Origin: Limanda limanda
Lineage: Eukaryota > Chordata > Actinopteri > Pleuronectiformes > Pleuronectidae
Assembly (NCBI RefSeq): GCF_963576545.1
Contig: NC_083647.1
Span: 806,001 to 870,000, forward strand
Reading direction: 5' to 3'
Length of the DNA stretch: 64,000 bases
In this document: piece after piece, positions 1 through 15,910 of the stretch
Numbering within the stretch: position 1 is the stretch's first letter
Layout of the letters: every line of letters begins with the position of its first letter
Position numbers and translations under genes: made by a program
The notes under the pieces: model-generated
Seen by the model: the letters and a program-made list of their open reading frames with translations, nothing else
Told to the model about the DNA's origin: nothing
Databases searched by the model: none

Positions 1-409
1 CGCTGTTACCACCGCAGTTAGCATGGTGGCTAGCACGCTAGCGCCGTTAAGACGTAACGTTAAGTGCGTTATAACCGTATGTGACCGTACACACATGCCG
101 TTAGTGCTCTAACCAGCCACCGTCAGCCGGACAACTCCGCTGGCTTAACACACTTGTCACATTAATCGTAGTTGTGTTTGGGTTTATTGTGATATAGGGA
201 ATGAGACAGGAAGTTTGAGGTCCGGAAATGGTGTTGTTCGGAAATGCTGTCGTTAGCCAACCAATCACAGCCAAGGGCTGTCCCCGAGGCTCTCCGTCAT
301 GCCGACGGATAGTTAGAAAAATCAGAGGAGCACGAAAAGCTCTCCGAGGCGCTCGGAGAGGGCGTCACTCTGTCCGTGTCAGTCCAAACGGAGAAGCATA
401 TATCGGCCT
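1..409. mobile_element. PIF/Harbinger-like MITE, right part (cut by window start)
   Basis: This stretch is homologous to 52797-53257: both share the CCACCGTCAGCCGGACAACT segment, the AACCAATCACAGCCAAG-type segment and a GC-rich hairpin around AGCTCTCCGAGGCGCTCGGAGAG. It ends GCATATATCGGCCT followed by TAA (410-412), the same terminal pattern as the complete copies at 37883-38458 and 52265-53257. The left end lies outside the window. A 73-codon frame inside (228-449) is not kept in the other copies, so I treat it as noncoding. The superfamily is inferred from the 3-bp TWA duplications of sister copies. Confidence 0.75.
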
Positions 410-412
410 TAA

Positions 413-2637
413 CAAATACATTATTATGTTTAATGGTCTGTTATTATAGACCTGGAGGACATGAAGATTTCCCACATGGAAAATTACTGGTGTGTCCTAA
501 GATACTTCTGTTGCTCAACCCTCTGGTAGAGAGTGTTTACACTGCTTGTGAATGAATCTGAAAAGTTGCTAAACCACATTCATAAAAGTTGGGGTGATGA
601 AGTACTGCCTACTCAGCTGAAGTCCTCTGACCTGCTACAGTTTCATGTATTTCAGTTTTTCATGTTTTAACGTATATTTACTTCTTAGTGCCAAAGTGCA
701 GTTCATGTTTGCGTGTTGTCTCTGTCCTTCCTCCTTCTTCAGAGGTGCTGTGTAGCATCCAATACTACATTAGAAGTGGTCAAAAAAGTCATTGAAAGTG
801 AAAGATATGGAGTCTCAGGACTAATCAGAGCCTGGAATAGTGGCTGATTCATGGTGAATGGGTGATAGAGAGGTAAGGGATGATACCCACATGAAATAGA
901 GCAAAGCCCGTCACAATGCACTAAGACGAGAGTCAGCACAGCTGCCATCCGCATTTTGTTTAGGATTTGTTGTATTTTTATTCTCCACCACACTCCATCT
1001 TCTTTTTTTTCTTCCTTTCACTCCCTGAAACATATAAAGCGCACTCCCACCTGGACCCCTTTCACCAGCCAAAGGCATTTATCTGAGTCTTCTCACACAT
1101 TTGCATCATAATTACCTCAAGCGGTAGCGATGTTAAACTCTCAAACCACTGATTCTGCTGATCACTTAAGCCCTGAGCTTATCTGGGTTATTTTAATTTT
1201 TTGGAAGGATTTATAAAATCATATTTCATGAGTGAACGTTGCACTGCAGACCATTCCCAAGGTGTAATTTCCAGCACACACACACACACACACACATACA
1301 CACCCTTGTTTACGTGCTTGGTGGCTTGACATTGTTGAATGAAGCACACATCTTTCTACAAATCTGCTTTGGCTCCATTTATGGATACTTCTGTAAATTC
1401 CCTCATTGCAGATGAGTCTCAAAGTTTCGAGAGCAGATCAGTAATTCAACTTTAATTTGCAGTGTTGAAACTGAAAACTCAAGTGAAATAATAGTATAGA
1501 TATATTGGATGTGTTTGGTGTGTGATGCAGGAACACAGCATTTTTTGGTTGGTTCAGTAAATACAGATTGATCTGAATTTAATATGTTATGTGACGTCAT
1601 ACTCTGCATTTAAACAGAAAAATATAAATTAAAGTAAAGGAGGTTAAATAAATAATCGGGAATTGTTGGAATTAGCTGCACCAGCACTACATTTGCTAAA
1701 TGTAAAGTATTTTCCCCATTCTGTACAGACAGCATCCTAGAGAATCTGATATATGAATGTTCAAACTGTAAACTATTGTCTAAGTCCACAATTTGAACTT
1801 CCATTCAACTTGGTGCATCAAGGGAAAGAAAGGCACTTAGACTGAATTTCTTTTCAAAAAGTGCACAATTCTTTATGGCCATCATGTGTTTTCCCGCCTT
1901 TTGTGCAGCATCTTGTGTCATATCCACTAAAGTGTGGATTTCCTGTTTGTCTTTTTAGAGTCAGGCAATTTATATCCCCCCAGCTTTTATGCAAACTGAG
2001 CTTTTTTCTCCTACGCATTTTTGGTTATAATTTGAAAAATTGAAGGCTAGCAAAGTTACCCCAGAGGGCTGGCAGGCAATTATATTTTGTGTTCTGTTGC
2101 AATGTCCAGAAAAAAATATACTTTTGCTCTGGGGTGGAGATCGACTTTTCCTGAGGGTCTAACATGTCATCAAGGAGAGATATAACCAAGTTTGGTTTGT
2201 ACAGACCAAACAAAACAGAAAAATAAACTATGACTTATTGAAAGATAATGCCGATTTTTATTGCTCAACAATTTGCCTACCATTACTTTACTTTGATGGA
2301 CACAGTGAAGGATAAACAGGTAACAGGGTGAGACAGTAGCTGAGACATGCAGTAAATTGCAATGCAGGCTGGGAGTTGAACTGGGGCCATGTTGCTTCTG
2401 GAGTATGCTCCCATGAAGTTTTTCCTTACTCTTGGTTAGGGTTAGGAAAATACAATGTCACACCTGTATCCTGCTCCATCCTCCAGAGGAGACTTGGCTT
2501 TGCTGTTTGCTTCATGCTTGACCTCCGGAGTAGTCCTGCTGAAAATGCCAAGAGGAGGAGGAGGAACCATCATGGAAGGACAAGCGGCTGTAGCCATCAT
2601 GGCAACACAAGAACAGGCACTGAGCACAAGATCAATT
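413..2637. other. No gene recognised; one short (CA)n
   Basis: I see no coding sequence here. A (CA)n run lies at 1275-1304. The rest is AT-rich single-copy-looking DNA with no inverted terminal repeats that I could match. Confidence 0.5.
1275..1304. repeat. (CA)n microsatellite
   Basis: About 15 CA units with one CATA interruption near the right end. Confidence 0.95.
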
Positions 2638-3030
2638 GAGGTCGGGATCAATCACATCGGACAGGAGCTCTGGGGTATGTGTAAGATGGCATGCATTGAA
2701 CACCATATCCAAATAGCTAACATCTGCGCCGACCATGGGCTGAACGTCCCATGGTCAAAATGGAAAACACCTTCAAAGATGGTTAAGAATGATCAAGCTA
2801 AGATACTGTGGAACTTCCAGATCAAGATTGATCAAATTGTGATGATTAACAAGCTGGAGAATATTTAGTGATGTAGCGATCCCAAGTGACAGCAACATGA
2901 AGAAGAAGAAACACAAGCAGCTTGTAAAACACCAGGGGCTGAAAGAGGAACTGGAAAATGTGAAAAGTGCAACCATGGTGCATGTGGCTGTAACCCCAAA
3001 ACTGGGAGAGTGACTCCACTGCAGAACCAT
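2638..3030 (+). pseudogene. LINE reverse transcriptase ORF, C-terminal relic
   Basis: The frame reads through a segment resembling the tail of fish LINE polyproteins, with a VPWSKWKTPSKMVKNDQAK stretch at about 2746-2802, then a stop at about 2866. After a short frame break it resumes as IPSDSNMKKKKHKQLVKHQG and continues LKEELE to a stop near 3030. From memory this block (W-K-P-K-V-NDQAKILW, then IPSD-N and YQGLKEELE) ends the reverse transcriptase ORF of fish LINEs often annotated as R2/Dong/Rex6-like; the exact clade is uncertain. Only the C-terminus remains and it carries stops, so it is a dead fragment. An overlapping 137-codon frame (2455-2868) starts upstream in unrelated sequence and is not a gene. 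Confidence 0.6.
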
Positions 3031-3079
3031 CAGACTACCAGGCCTCTGGTAGATGACCCGAGCTGGAAGGAGGAAACAC

Positions 3080-5700
3080 TGGACTGCCCACATAGGGCAA
3101 GTTGTGAACTCTATATGTATGTCCTGTCTTGTCATGTGCGAGAAGGTTATGTAAGGTCCCTGTGTGCCTCTTGCCTTTGTTTCATGCATGTTTTCTTTTT
3201 CTTCTCATCCGTATGAGCTGATTTGTCACCAGTCTAACTTCATCCCCAAATATTAAACTGTGGAGGTAGGCCCACCCTATGACACCCACCTCCCCAGACC
3301 CATTGAGCCCCACCCTCCCCTGCTCTACCACACAATTAAAAATGCATCAGGGAACGGATTAGATGCATGATCCCCAGCTCTACTGATCCGGAGTGTGAAG
3401 CTGTCACGGAAAGGGAATGGATGGAGAGATAGACTGTGGAGGGAGGAGGAGATATGGATAGGTTGGTAATCCCCCTCCCAAGTCCTTCCCTCCTCCCTCC
3501 TCAGTCGCTACACACTCCTTCTATCCCTCAGCAAACAGTCACTCACCTCTTTTATTTACCTCTCGTCCCTCAGCAGTCTCATTCCTTACCTGTCTTCTGG
3601 CTTGAGTAGCCTTTCCTCTCTCTCCCCCCACCCTTGCTGTCTCACTCCCCCCTCCCTTTCACTCATACCCTCACGCTTTCTCTTTCCTCATCTGCAACAG
3701 AACACATAGCTTTCACTCTACCGGCCACTGATCTGTTCCCATGTACCCCGTCTTCACTGGTCTGTTTTTGCTCTGTTTACCAGTGCTGGCTTAAACTGGG
3801 TTGCTCAGCAAAACAAAGCAGCACTACATCTGGATATGGATCAGACTGAGGGAAAAGGGGATTTCCCAACTTCTCCATTATAGTGGCTCTAAAACTCTAA
3901 AGTAGTGTGCTGTAGTGTGTGCTTTTCCTCTCTCTCCTCAATCTGCTATCTGTGACTAAAGAGGATCCAGATGTGATACTACTCAAGAACAACTATTATC
4001 ATTAACTGCTATATCATAATTATTTTAACTATTATTAGTTAGCTCGATGCCTAGGCCTATAGGTGCTTCTATCATTGCTACTGTTGTTATTAATAGCGTC
4101 AATACATCTATAAGTATTACTATTATAATTTTCCTTGTAACAACCAGTCTGACAGTGATTACATACAGTTACACAACTCTCTGTCTCTCCCATCTCCTGC
4201 CCCTTTCTCTGTCCTTTAATGCCATTTATTTTCTTTCAGATCTTTTTTGCAGATACACCCCCCTCCAATAAAGCAAATGTGGGGTTTTAAACAAGAGATT
4301 GATTTTATAAAATTGAGCTTATTCCTTATTATACACAGAGGTTGAGAGGTTACTTCAAAGTTCAATATAAAAAAAATTACAGAGGTAATGTATACTCTGC
4401 ATGTGTGCTGTATATACCCCAATCAGACAATGCTAACTTTGAGATTTCATCCATATGCTCAATGATCCAGATTACGATACCTAGATAATGAAATTAAAAG
4501 TGACTGAGATAAGATGGTTTTTCAATAGCCTAAAAAGGACAACTAAAATAAAGATATTTTTTTAACCTCATCAATGAATGGATATGAAGTAATGCTGTAA
4601 AAAGCCTTTATTTTTATGATAATCTGTAGAATAGTGCTTCCTTTACACAGGCAGAGTGAAGCCGTGTCGGGCCCTGTTGACCTGCTGGCAGGCTTTTTTA
4701 CACCAACCGGTCCAATCAATACCTTCTCTTCTCATCAACTGGAGGCCATTCACAGCTGTCTGCTCTAGTCTGATGTGAGGAGCCAGAAAAGGGCGCTCTG
4801 ACCATTGCCTGTGCCCCAAGTCATGTCAGCCATGTTCACCTGTAACCCCTTCAGCAGGGATTCAAGATAAAATGGTCAACAAGAAACTTCCTACTGAAAT
4901 CATGTGAAACTGCCATCAACCGAATAGTCAACATTATTTTAGCTCGATCATAGTAGAACCCAACTAGCCCCAATGTACACCTGCCGTCATCTCCACTGCT
5001 AAATTATTATAATCCTGTAGGATCCATAAATCAATCAATAACCCATAAATAAAATAATTTAGTTTGTTAAAATTAGAACATGATGAAGTTGCCAGGTGTG
5101 ATAGCTCTGTGTCAGAATCTTATATCAAAAATAGTTCAACAGCCATTAGACAACATTATATACAATTCTCTGTCATTAGACATAAACATATAATCGTGTT
5201 TACATTTCAGACATGCATTGTGTAAAAACGATTGATTTTTAAAGAGGGCAAGGTGTATTTTTTAAATTTGGGTGATTTTCCTCTCCCCTGGTTTGCACCA
5301 GGTTTCCACAAACAAACACACACACACACACAAAATGAACTATCTGTTTTATTTACAATCTATAACAGAGTTCTTGAAAATTTGCTCAGCGACACTGTTG
5401 GCACTTGTCCAGCTTTTTTTGTCCTACCAACAAATTATCCAGATTCAGTGACAGACTGAGTCAAGTGAAGAATTGACTTCAACCAATACACTACCTCCAC
5501 TCCTCTCCTCCGCCCCCTTTGACATTCACTCTGCGCTCCGACTCCATCAGGTCCCAGGTCTGAGGAAATTTGCATCTCTTTGAATGTGACGCTTGGAAAA
5601 AAAGAGCATGGAAGAAGGAAGAAGAGAAAAAAGGAAGATGGGGAGGATGGCAGAGGAGGAAGGGGAGAAGAAGGAGGGGTGGATGTGGGGGGAGTTGGAT
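3080..5700. other. No gene recognised; noncoding
   Basis: This stretch holds no coding exon that I recognise. It contains a pyrimidine-rich tract (about 3480-3700), a short (CA) run at 5310-5330, and balanced, complex sequence at 4640-4880 that has the look of a conserved noncoding element. That last impression is unverified. Confidence 0.4.
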
Positions 5701-5707
5701 GGGGTAT

Positions 5708-5708
<1 letters not shown>

Positions 5709-5745
<37 letters not shown>

Positions 5746-5770
5746 ATATCTGTGTGTGTGTGTGTATGTG
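5709..5770. repeat. (GT)n microsatellite, compound
   Basis: A GT run of about 18 units (5709-5744), a short CATATC break, then a second run to about 5770. Several Val/Cys-repeat frames across it are artefacts of the dinucleotide repeat. A purine-rich tract lies just upstream at 5595-5700. Confidence 0.95.
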
Positions 5771-7387
5771 TTTGTGTTGGGGGCCGGGGCACTAGATTAA
5801 ATTTTGCCGTCTAGAAAATGAGAAAAAAGGGCCCCCTCTATCTCCGGGAGTCTACTGGGGAGATCTTTATTCTGATTCTTGTTAGAATTGTTTATCACTG
5901 TGACAGAGCAGGCCGGGGTGGAGATAAAGGCAGTGCTCCATCACAGCGTTGACAGTGGTAGGACACACGCTGGAATGAAAGGAGCCAGGGAAATATTATT
6001 AATAGATGCCGACTTGATTTGCCTCGATTGCACGTCAAGAAGTGGGGACCAGGGCTTGATTGCAGCCCTATGAAGTTCTTTCCAAAAGGGAAGCTATTTT
6101 TCATTAAGTGATAGAAGTCTCTCCTCTCTCTGTCTCCTCTTTTTTTGCTCTCCGCTTATGCGTTGCTTTCCAAGGAGCTGATAACTCATGCAGTTTATTC
6201 TAAGCATGCTGATTTGTGTCCGTGCAGTGGAGAGGAAGAAGAGAGGATGGAGGGATGGAGGAGAAATGGTGTAAAAAAGGAAAGGGGAATAATCGCACCT
6301 TTCACAATATGGTCTGTCTTGCTGTTATAATGCTATTTCTTGAAAAAAAAAAGGTAAAACCTTCACAATTGGCTTATCAGTGCCATCTACACACCCATGC
6401 AGAGCTGCACTATCCGCAATCCACTGCTGAAGCGCCTGCAAAACTCCCCTCCATCCCTCCTTTCTCCCTCTCTCCTGACAACAGATAAAAAAGAAGTATA
6501 TAAAATGTGATTACACAGGCAACATGTTCATAGGCACTGATACGCTGGGGCGCACTTTATTTTTAGAGTGTTGCATTACTAATGGATATACAGGAAGATG
6601 AGGATTTACACTCGCCCACGTACAATGCAGGCAGATATGAGCAAGCTGAGTCTATGCATCACATTTATGTGCAAAGCATATAATAAGACACCCCAGTCCA
6701 CCCCTATCCCCCAACTTCTCTAACACTAAAAAAAGAAGCAAGGAAAAGAAGGGACTTCATTCACGGGGAGTTACATCTTTTTTTTGTCGTGTTCAAACTT
6801 CGGAGACACATTTTAGGAGGTATAGTGTAGGTCTGATTATATTCTTTCATCAAAACAGTTGATATGTGTTTGTGTGTCCAGACTGGAGGACAAGACACGT
6901 CTGCTCCTAATGGACAGTGTGTTTTTCTGTGTATGATTTTCATCTTAACTTTTGTGTATCAATATTAGAGAAAAATAAATCTACATTCCTTCCTGCTTGC
7001 TTTTTCTTGTAGGTAATTAAGTGTGCCGCAGTTAATTTATGCTTACATTTTATTGGCAGCACACCGTTTCACTGCTAACATTTACCATGTGAATTTTTTA
7101 GATGGGCAAATATTTCCTCAAGTGTATTTTCATTATTTTTTCCCTCTACATGTGACATTTGCTGATATTTTCAGGTTATTTTCAACAATGTAATCTTATC
7201 AAATGTAATCTATTTTCAGACACCTGTACATTAAATTTTTGACAGGTTGATATGAGAGAAGAAAAGTGGGCTGAAATTAAACTGATGAAAAAGAAACTAA
7301 ATGTCAGAATGTTCTGTATTGACTTGAATATAAAACTGCTTATAATAAGTGTTGATTTGAAGCTGTCTGCAAAAGTGTCTGCATCTT

Positions 7388-7390
<3 letters not shown>
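5771..7390. other. No gene recognised; possible conserved noncoding stretch
   Basis: No coding sequence is recognisable. The interval 5880-6085 is of balanced composition and low repetitiveness, unlike its AT-rich surroundings, and could be a regulatory element; this rests on impression only. Confidence 0.3.

Positions 7391-7391
<1 letters not shown>

Positions 7392-7447
<56 letters not shown>
7392..7447. repeat. (TC)n microsatellite
   Basis: About 28 uninterrupted TC units. This is the same type of array that flanks the LINE at 15698-21424, here without an insertion. Confidence 0.95.
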
Positions 7448-10829
<3,382 letters not shown>

Positions 10830-10990
10830 TCCTTCTTAGGAGAGGGATCCCTCACATGGGGCTTTCTCTGACATCCTTTCCCCTGAATAGTTTTTTTGGG
10901 GTAGTTTTTCCTTACTCTTGTTGAGGGTTAAGGGCAGAGGATTTTGCATCTCGTTAAGCCCTATGAAAATGGGCTGTACAAATTGATGAC
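10830..10990 (+). mobile_element. L2-type LINE 3' UTR fragment
   Basis: Contains GGGATCCCTCACATGGGG, CTTTCTCTGA, TTTTTCCTTACTCTTGTTGA, AGGGCAGAGGAT and GGGCTGTACAAATTGAT in that order. The same blocks appear at 60060-60275 and, reversed, at 37487-37740. This is the 3' untranslated end of a fish LINE (L2-like, judged from the ORF end attached to the copy at 58712). It is 5'-truncated and diverged. Confidence 0.75.
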
Positions 10991-12350
10991 ATAGAAGGCC
11001 AAGATATTCTGACTTTTTTTCTGACCTTATTATGAATCCTGCTCTAAAAAACACTGAATCCTACACGTCCTACAATTCAACTCAATACATTCTCTCGCAA
11101 GGCCCTTGTCCACCTTTCTTCAACTCAGCACTTCCTTATTTTAACACAGATTATAAAAGTAAGATAACATCACCAAGCTAAATTTCGCAGGCTTTACAAA
11201 TCTCCTCCAGATTCACAGAAGACACCAATCTATCCATACACCCCATGACAAGTAAACTGGATTTCATGTGTGTGCCACTGCTTCACCAACAACTGTTCTC
11301 CTGCACATTTAATATCCATAAATGAATGTTTGCAAATTATGGGCCAGATAATTTTTCAGCAAAAAGGAACAGGGAGCCCAGTTATTCTTATAGCCTCAGG
11401 GACCCCCGGTAGGTTGATTTGGCCATGATCTCAGCAATTACTTTAGTCAGCAAAAAATTATCATAGCTGAGGGAATAAATGGCCAATTCTATCAACATAA
11501 GACCAGTGCTGCAATAAACCATGAGGCCACTTTAAGGAGTGTCACATTGTTGTCTAAATTCTCTTTGAGAAGTTTTATTTTTAAGAACACTATAGATGAG
11601 AACAGGAATTAAATTAAACTTTGTTATTAAAGCTATCAACAACAACAAAAAAGTCCATCACTGAACCGTTGTTGTAAGAGCGAAATTTATCCTCCTGGAA
11701 ATACGTTTGCAATCACATTTATTGGCCAAATACTGACTCTGGTCATCTCTCAGGACAGGAAGGAAACAAAATATGAAAAATTTGCACACAAATTGAAATC
11801 TTACTTTATGCTGTATAGTGGTCTGGTTTGAGATGTATGATAAATGCAATAGTTGTAACCTATGTATGGCATTTTACACCTTTCAAGTTATTCTCCTAAA
11901 CCGGCATCTCAATTTTTGATAGGATTCTAAAAATACAAGACATAGATAAAGATAAAGGACCCCAAAAAGTCTGTGTTCCTGTCTGCAGTCACCAATCACT
12001 CTCACCTTCTGCTCCCTCTGGATTTACTGTGTATAATCCCAGCGGTCAGCTCATGGGAGCCATTGTCCTCTTAAGTAGATAAACCAGTGTGGATTGGATT
12101 TTTAATGGCATTAGCAGACCAAGAAGCAAGGACCAGTAAGAGGATTGTGAATTTACAGGGACACTTCAGGGACTGGAGATAAAACTCAGTGACTCTAACA
12201 CCTCAGATGATTTCATGTCAGGGTTCCCTCTAACGTGCATCATCAAAACATTTCCCTAAAGGTTGAATGACCTCTTCTGATGAGGAGGCAGTGCAACAGA
12301 CACACCGGCTTTTGGACGGACAGTCACCTTCCCTCCTGTCTCTCAGCTGT
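10991..12350. other. No gene recognised; noncoding
   Basis: AT-rich noncoding DNA with no recognisable gene, terminal repeat or tandem array. Confidence 0.4.
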
Positions 12351-12354
12351 CAGT

Positions 12355-12448
<94 letters not shown>

Positions 12449-12475
12449 ACCCACACACACACACACACCCACACA
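12355..12475. repeat. (CA)n microsatellite, long
   Basis: About 45 CA units to 12446, then interrupted CACC/CA blocks to about 12475. Open frames of Thr-His or Val-Cys repeats across it are not genes. Confidence 0.97.
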
Positions 12476-12479
12476 CATA

Positions 12480-15400
12480 CAGCCAGCTGGAGCAGCCTGG
12501 ACCTGCCTCTGGCTGGAGCCACATTAGCTGGATTAAAGGGTCAAAACTGTGGACTAATCCGTAACTTTCTATCCCAGTCAAAATAATAGGACACAAGTGT
12601 GCATCACACAGAGCAGCACTGACATTGTAATGTGGGCGAGAGAAGAGGTGCACCTCATAAATCCACTAGGGGAGCCATTCACTATAAAACTAATCCCTAT
12701 AGTGGGAACAGACTCTGGCTCAGAAGGGAGAGAGAGAGAGAGGAAGTCTTATATTTAATACCGGGACATAGTTGACCTGCCTCAAAGGAAGCTGACGGTC
12801 TACTAATTAATTTATCCATATTATTTGCAAATAAATTAAACATATCAGAGTGTGAATTATTTTGATATCATTGATTCTATTATGTTTTCTCACATGATAT
12901 GATAATGTAACATCTCTCAGGGATTTTTTTGTATTCAGGTGCTGTATGATGAAAATAAAGAGGAACTTAATTCAAATAATTCACAACATATTAATTTCAG
13001 AAAACGAGTCCAGGACAAAAAATGCAAAACTACATTCATCCATATTAAGAAAAATAACATAAATGATTTAAAAGTGTTAAAATAAGGCAAATTACATTTA
13101 GTGATTAAAACAATTACCTTAAAGCTGAAAACTAAACAAACAATATATTTTGCACCCCACTCTGCATGCATTCCATTTTAGATCAGATTTGAAATGACTA
13201 ACTTTAGATAAATCAAAACTAAACAAAGGATGATGGTTATGTGTAAACTGTACCCTGGCATGTGTGTGTATCATTTTGTTTGTACATTGTTTAAAGACAG
13301 TTCCTGACACTGTCATGTGAAATGATCATCACAGGGTTCACACAGATCCGGCTCCTGTCACAGGCTCATACAAACAAAAGATTTCATCATAAAGTAGCTG
13401 TGTGCCTTAACACATGCATATGAAGGGTAACTTTAATAGTATTGCTGTAACCCTGGAACTGCTCTATGAATTGATTCATATCTTATTAAGATATTTTTTC
13501 CAGGATAAATAACAAATATTCCAAACAAGTTTCAGCTTCTGAATGTGAGAACAATTATTTCATCCAGAAAATAATATCCTATCATTTTTGATGAATTCAA
13601 TTTTTAATTTGTTGCAATGTTTAATTCATACTGAGAGATGAACAGAAATAAGCTTATTAAAAACATAAATGTTGTATTCGGCAAGCACGTAGCTTAAAGG
13701 AACAATATATATATTGTTTTATACTATATCAGTGAAGTCAGTGTTGATTATTAAAATAAGGTACTTACCACCTCGATTCAATTTAAGTAATTTTTATGTA
13801 TAATCTCTCTCTAATTCTGTTGCTGTAGTCTGACTGCAAATCTAAACAAGTGGTATAACACCTAAAGAATACACTCCCCACATCCTGGAAAAAATTAATG
13901 AAGGATCAGTGACCTGACAGACATGACTGCTGATGCCCCCTCATAATGACTTGTACATTTAAATGTATTTAAGCCATCAGTTACTAGGGGATGTTGATCC
14001 ATCCTGTGAAAGGACATTATATTTAAGATGTAAAAAATTAAATGTCCTAAAGGTCTATTTATGATTTTTATGATCTGCACTTAACACTCTGCACCGTGCC
14101 ACAGTCAGCACAGTTAGACTTCCGACGGGCTGATAGAGCCGTCGATGGGCTTAAAGCTTTTTGATTTACACAGGACACTGCTGGCTGATCAGTAAAGCCA
14201 CAGAGGTTAGTGACTGGATGTAAAACTCAATACACAATTGATTAACAATTGCTGGGCAGTGCATATATAACCAGGGTTACATTTAAATCACTGAGCGGGG
14301 GCGGTCATTTTTTCCCTGTGCAATCGTTAGATGATATTTCTTTCTCTGAAACACCCTCACAATACAAACATAATGATAATATTAATAATTATATTATTAT
14401 AATAATACCAAAGAAAAACATACAAAGAAGAGTCTGTTCAGTGAATCATTAAATGATAGCTAAAGTAACGATGCTTAAAAGGCAAAGCCGATTGAAGAAA
14501 AAACATTTTAATATTTTTTCTCTGATTTGCGCTGACAAAAGAGGGCAGTATGATGACATTGACAATGGAAGCAAACTTTTTATTTGATACACACCCTGCT
14601 CAATGTGAGACTGAGAGAGACAATCTGGCCGTGTGTGGCATTTTGGGAGGCGTGTGTGTGCAGCGTGCCTCCAATGTGCTGAATGTATGCAATTGCTCAT
14701 TCATGTGGATGTGTGTGAACGAGTGCACTAGCCTGAATATACACATCCCCCTTTTCCGCAACACATGCATACGCACACGCAAGCACAAAAGCACACACAC
14801 ACACATTCCCCAGTAGTTTGGAAAACATTAAGACCCTTTTTACAGCATTTTGAAAACATATAAGTGCGTGTGTGTGTGTTTTTACGTGTGAAGCATGGGG
14901 TCGATTTTTACTTTCAACTTTATCATATGATGTATGAGACAAAAAAAACTAAATTCATTTGTGCCCCTAACTTTCCAACCGGGCTCCAAGCTACTATTTC
15001 AACAGGCAACAAATCAATTTTCCCTTTCATGTGTGCAACCCCCCACCCCCAAATATGCAGTTGACAGCTGCAAATTTACTGTTGAGACTTAAAACAATTT
15101 GACATACATTTATGTTACAGTATAAAAATCGAACAATAAACAAGATGTGAAAAGGCCTTAGTGTGGTAATGACATCATAAGTGCTGGAATACTTTCAACC
15201 AGTGTAACCCTGGTTAGCGTTCCACAAACACTTGTCTCGGGAAAGTCTCATTGAAAGTCAGCCGGCTTATGATAGTATACTCAGACAATCAAGGTAGAGC
15301 ATACATTGGCCCCATCTTAGATAACGACAAATGCGAGCTCACTGCTGTGTGTTGGAACAAGTTCCTGGTGTGCTGCGCCAACTCGGCCCACCGCTGCCAA

Positions 15401-15596
15401 GCATTCTTCAGATTTCATTAGTTAATAGCTCATTCATTACTGAGGCTGGGACCGGCGCTGTAGATGCCATTAAACCCTGATCACACAGGATGCACAAACA
15501 ACACAAACACAGACACACACATACAGTGCGTAAATGCAGCAAACACATATTCATAGACACATAATGGTTATTAAGATGTGACAACTGGATGCTCTT

Positions 15597-15600
<4 letters not shown>
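12480..15600. other. No gene recognised; mixed noncoding
   Basis: Noncoding sequence with a short (GA) run at 12727-12741, interspersed (CA)-rich bits at 14770-14810, and a balanced, complex stretch at 15200-15480 that could be a conserved noncoding element. No exon was recognised. Confidence 0.35.
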
Positions 15601-15634
<34 letters not shown>

Positions 15635-15639
15635 TCTCT

Positions 15640-15697
<58 letters not shown>
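15601..15697. repeat. (TC)n array, 5' side of the LINE
   Basis: About 48 TC units with two small interruptions (CAC and CAT). It ends abruptly at 15697, where the LINE 5' sequence GTCATGGCGGGGTGAGCG begins. The matching array at 21425-21485 lies directly after the LINE 3' end, so the two are best read as one microsatellite split by the insertion. Confidence 0.95.
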
Positions 15698-15700
<3 letters not shown>

Positions 15701-15910
15701 ATGGCGGGGTGAGCGTGGAGCTGAGAGCTGTGTGTGAGTGTGAAAGGTATTGAGGGTTTAAGACTTAACTTTACTGAGCTTTATCATTTAGGTGTATGTT
15801 TATCTGTTTTTGTCTTTAGTTCTCTAGTTGTGTTTTTTTGTTTAGATTAGTTTTGCTGAGTGAGTGTGTGAGTGTGTGCGCGCCTGTGTGCGCCTGTGCT
15901 AACAGGCAGC
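15698..15910 (+). promoter_or_regulatory. LINE 5' UTR, probable internal promoter
   Basis: A 213-bp leader between the TC array and the ORF1 ATG. It starts GTCATGGCGGGGTGAGCG, includes a three-codon upstream ORF (ATG at 15701), and is T-rich and (GT)-rich toward ORF1. L1-group elements normally carry their promoter here; no specific factor site was identified. Confidence 0.5.

Noticed and set aside
2376..2640. N-terminal part of the 137-codon frame joined to the LINE relic
   Set aside because: It precedes the homologous block and shows no similarity to LINE ORFs; the frame is open by chance.
12280..12653. Open frames of poly(Thr-His) and poly(Val-Cys) across CA/GT arrays
   Set aside because: They are produced by the dinucleotide repeat in all frames and have no conserved sequence.
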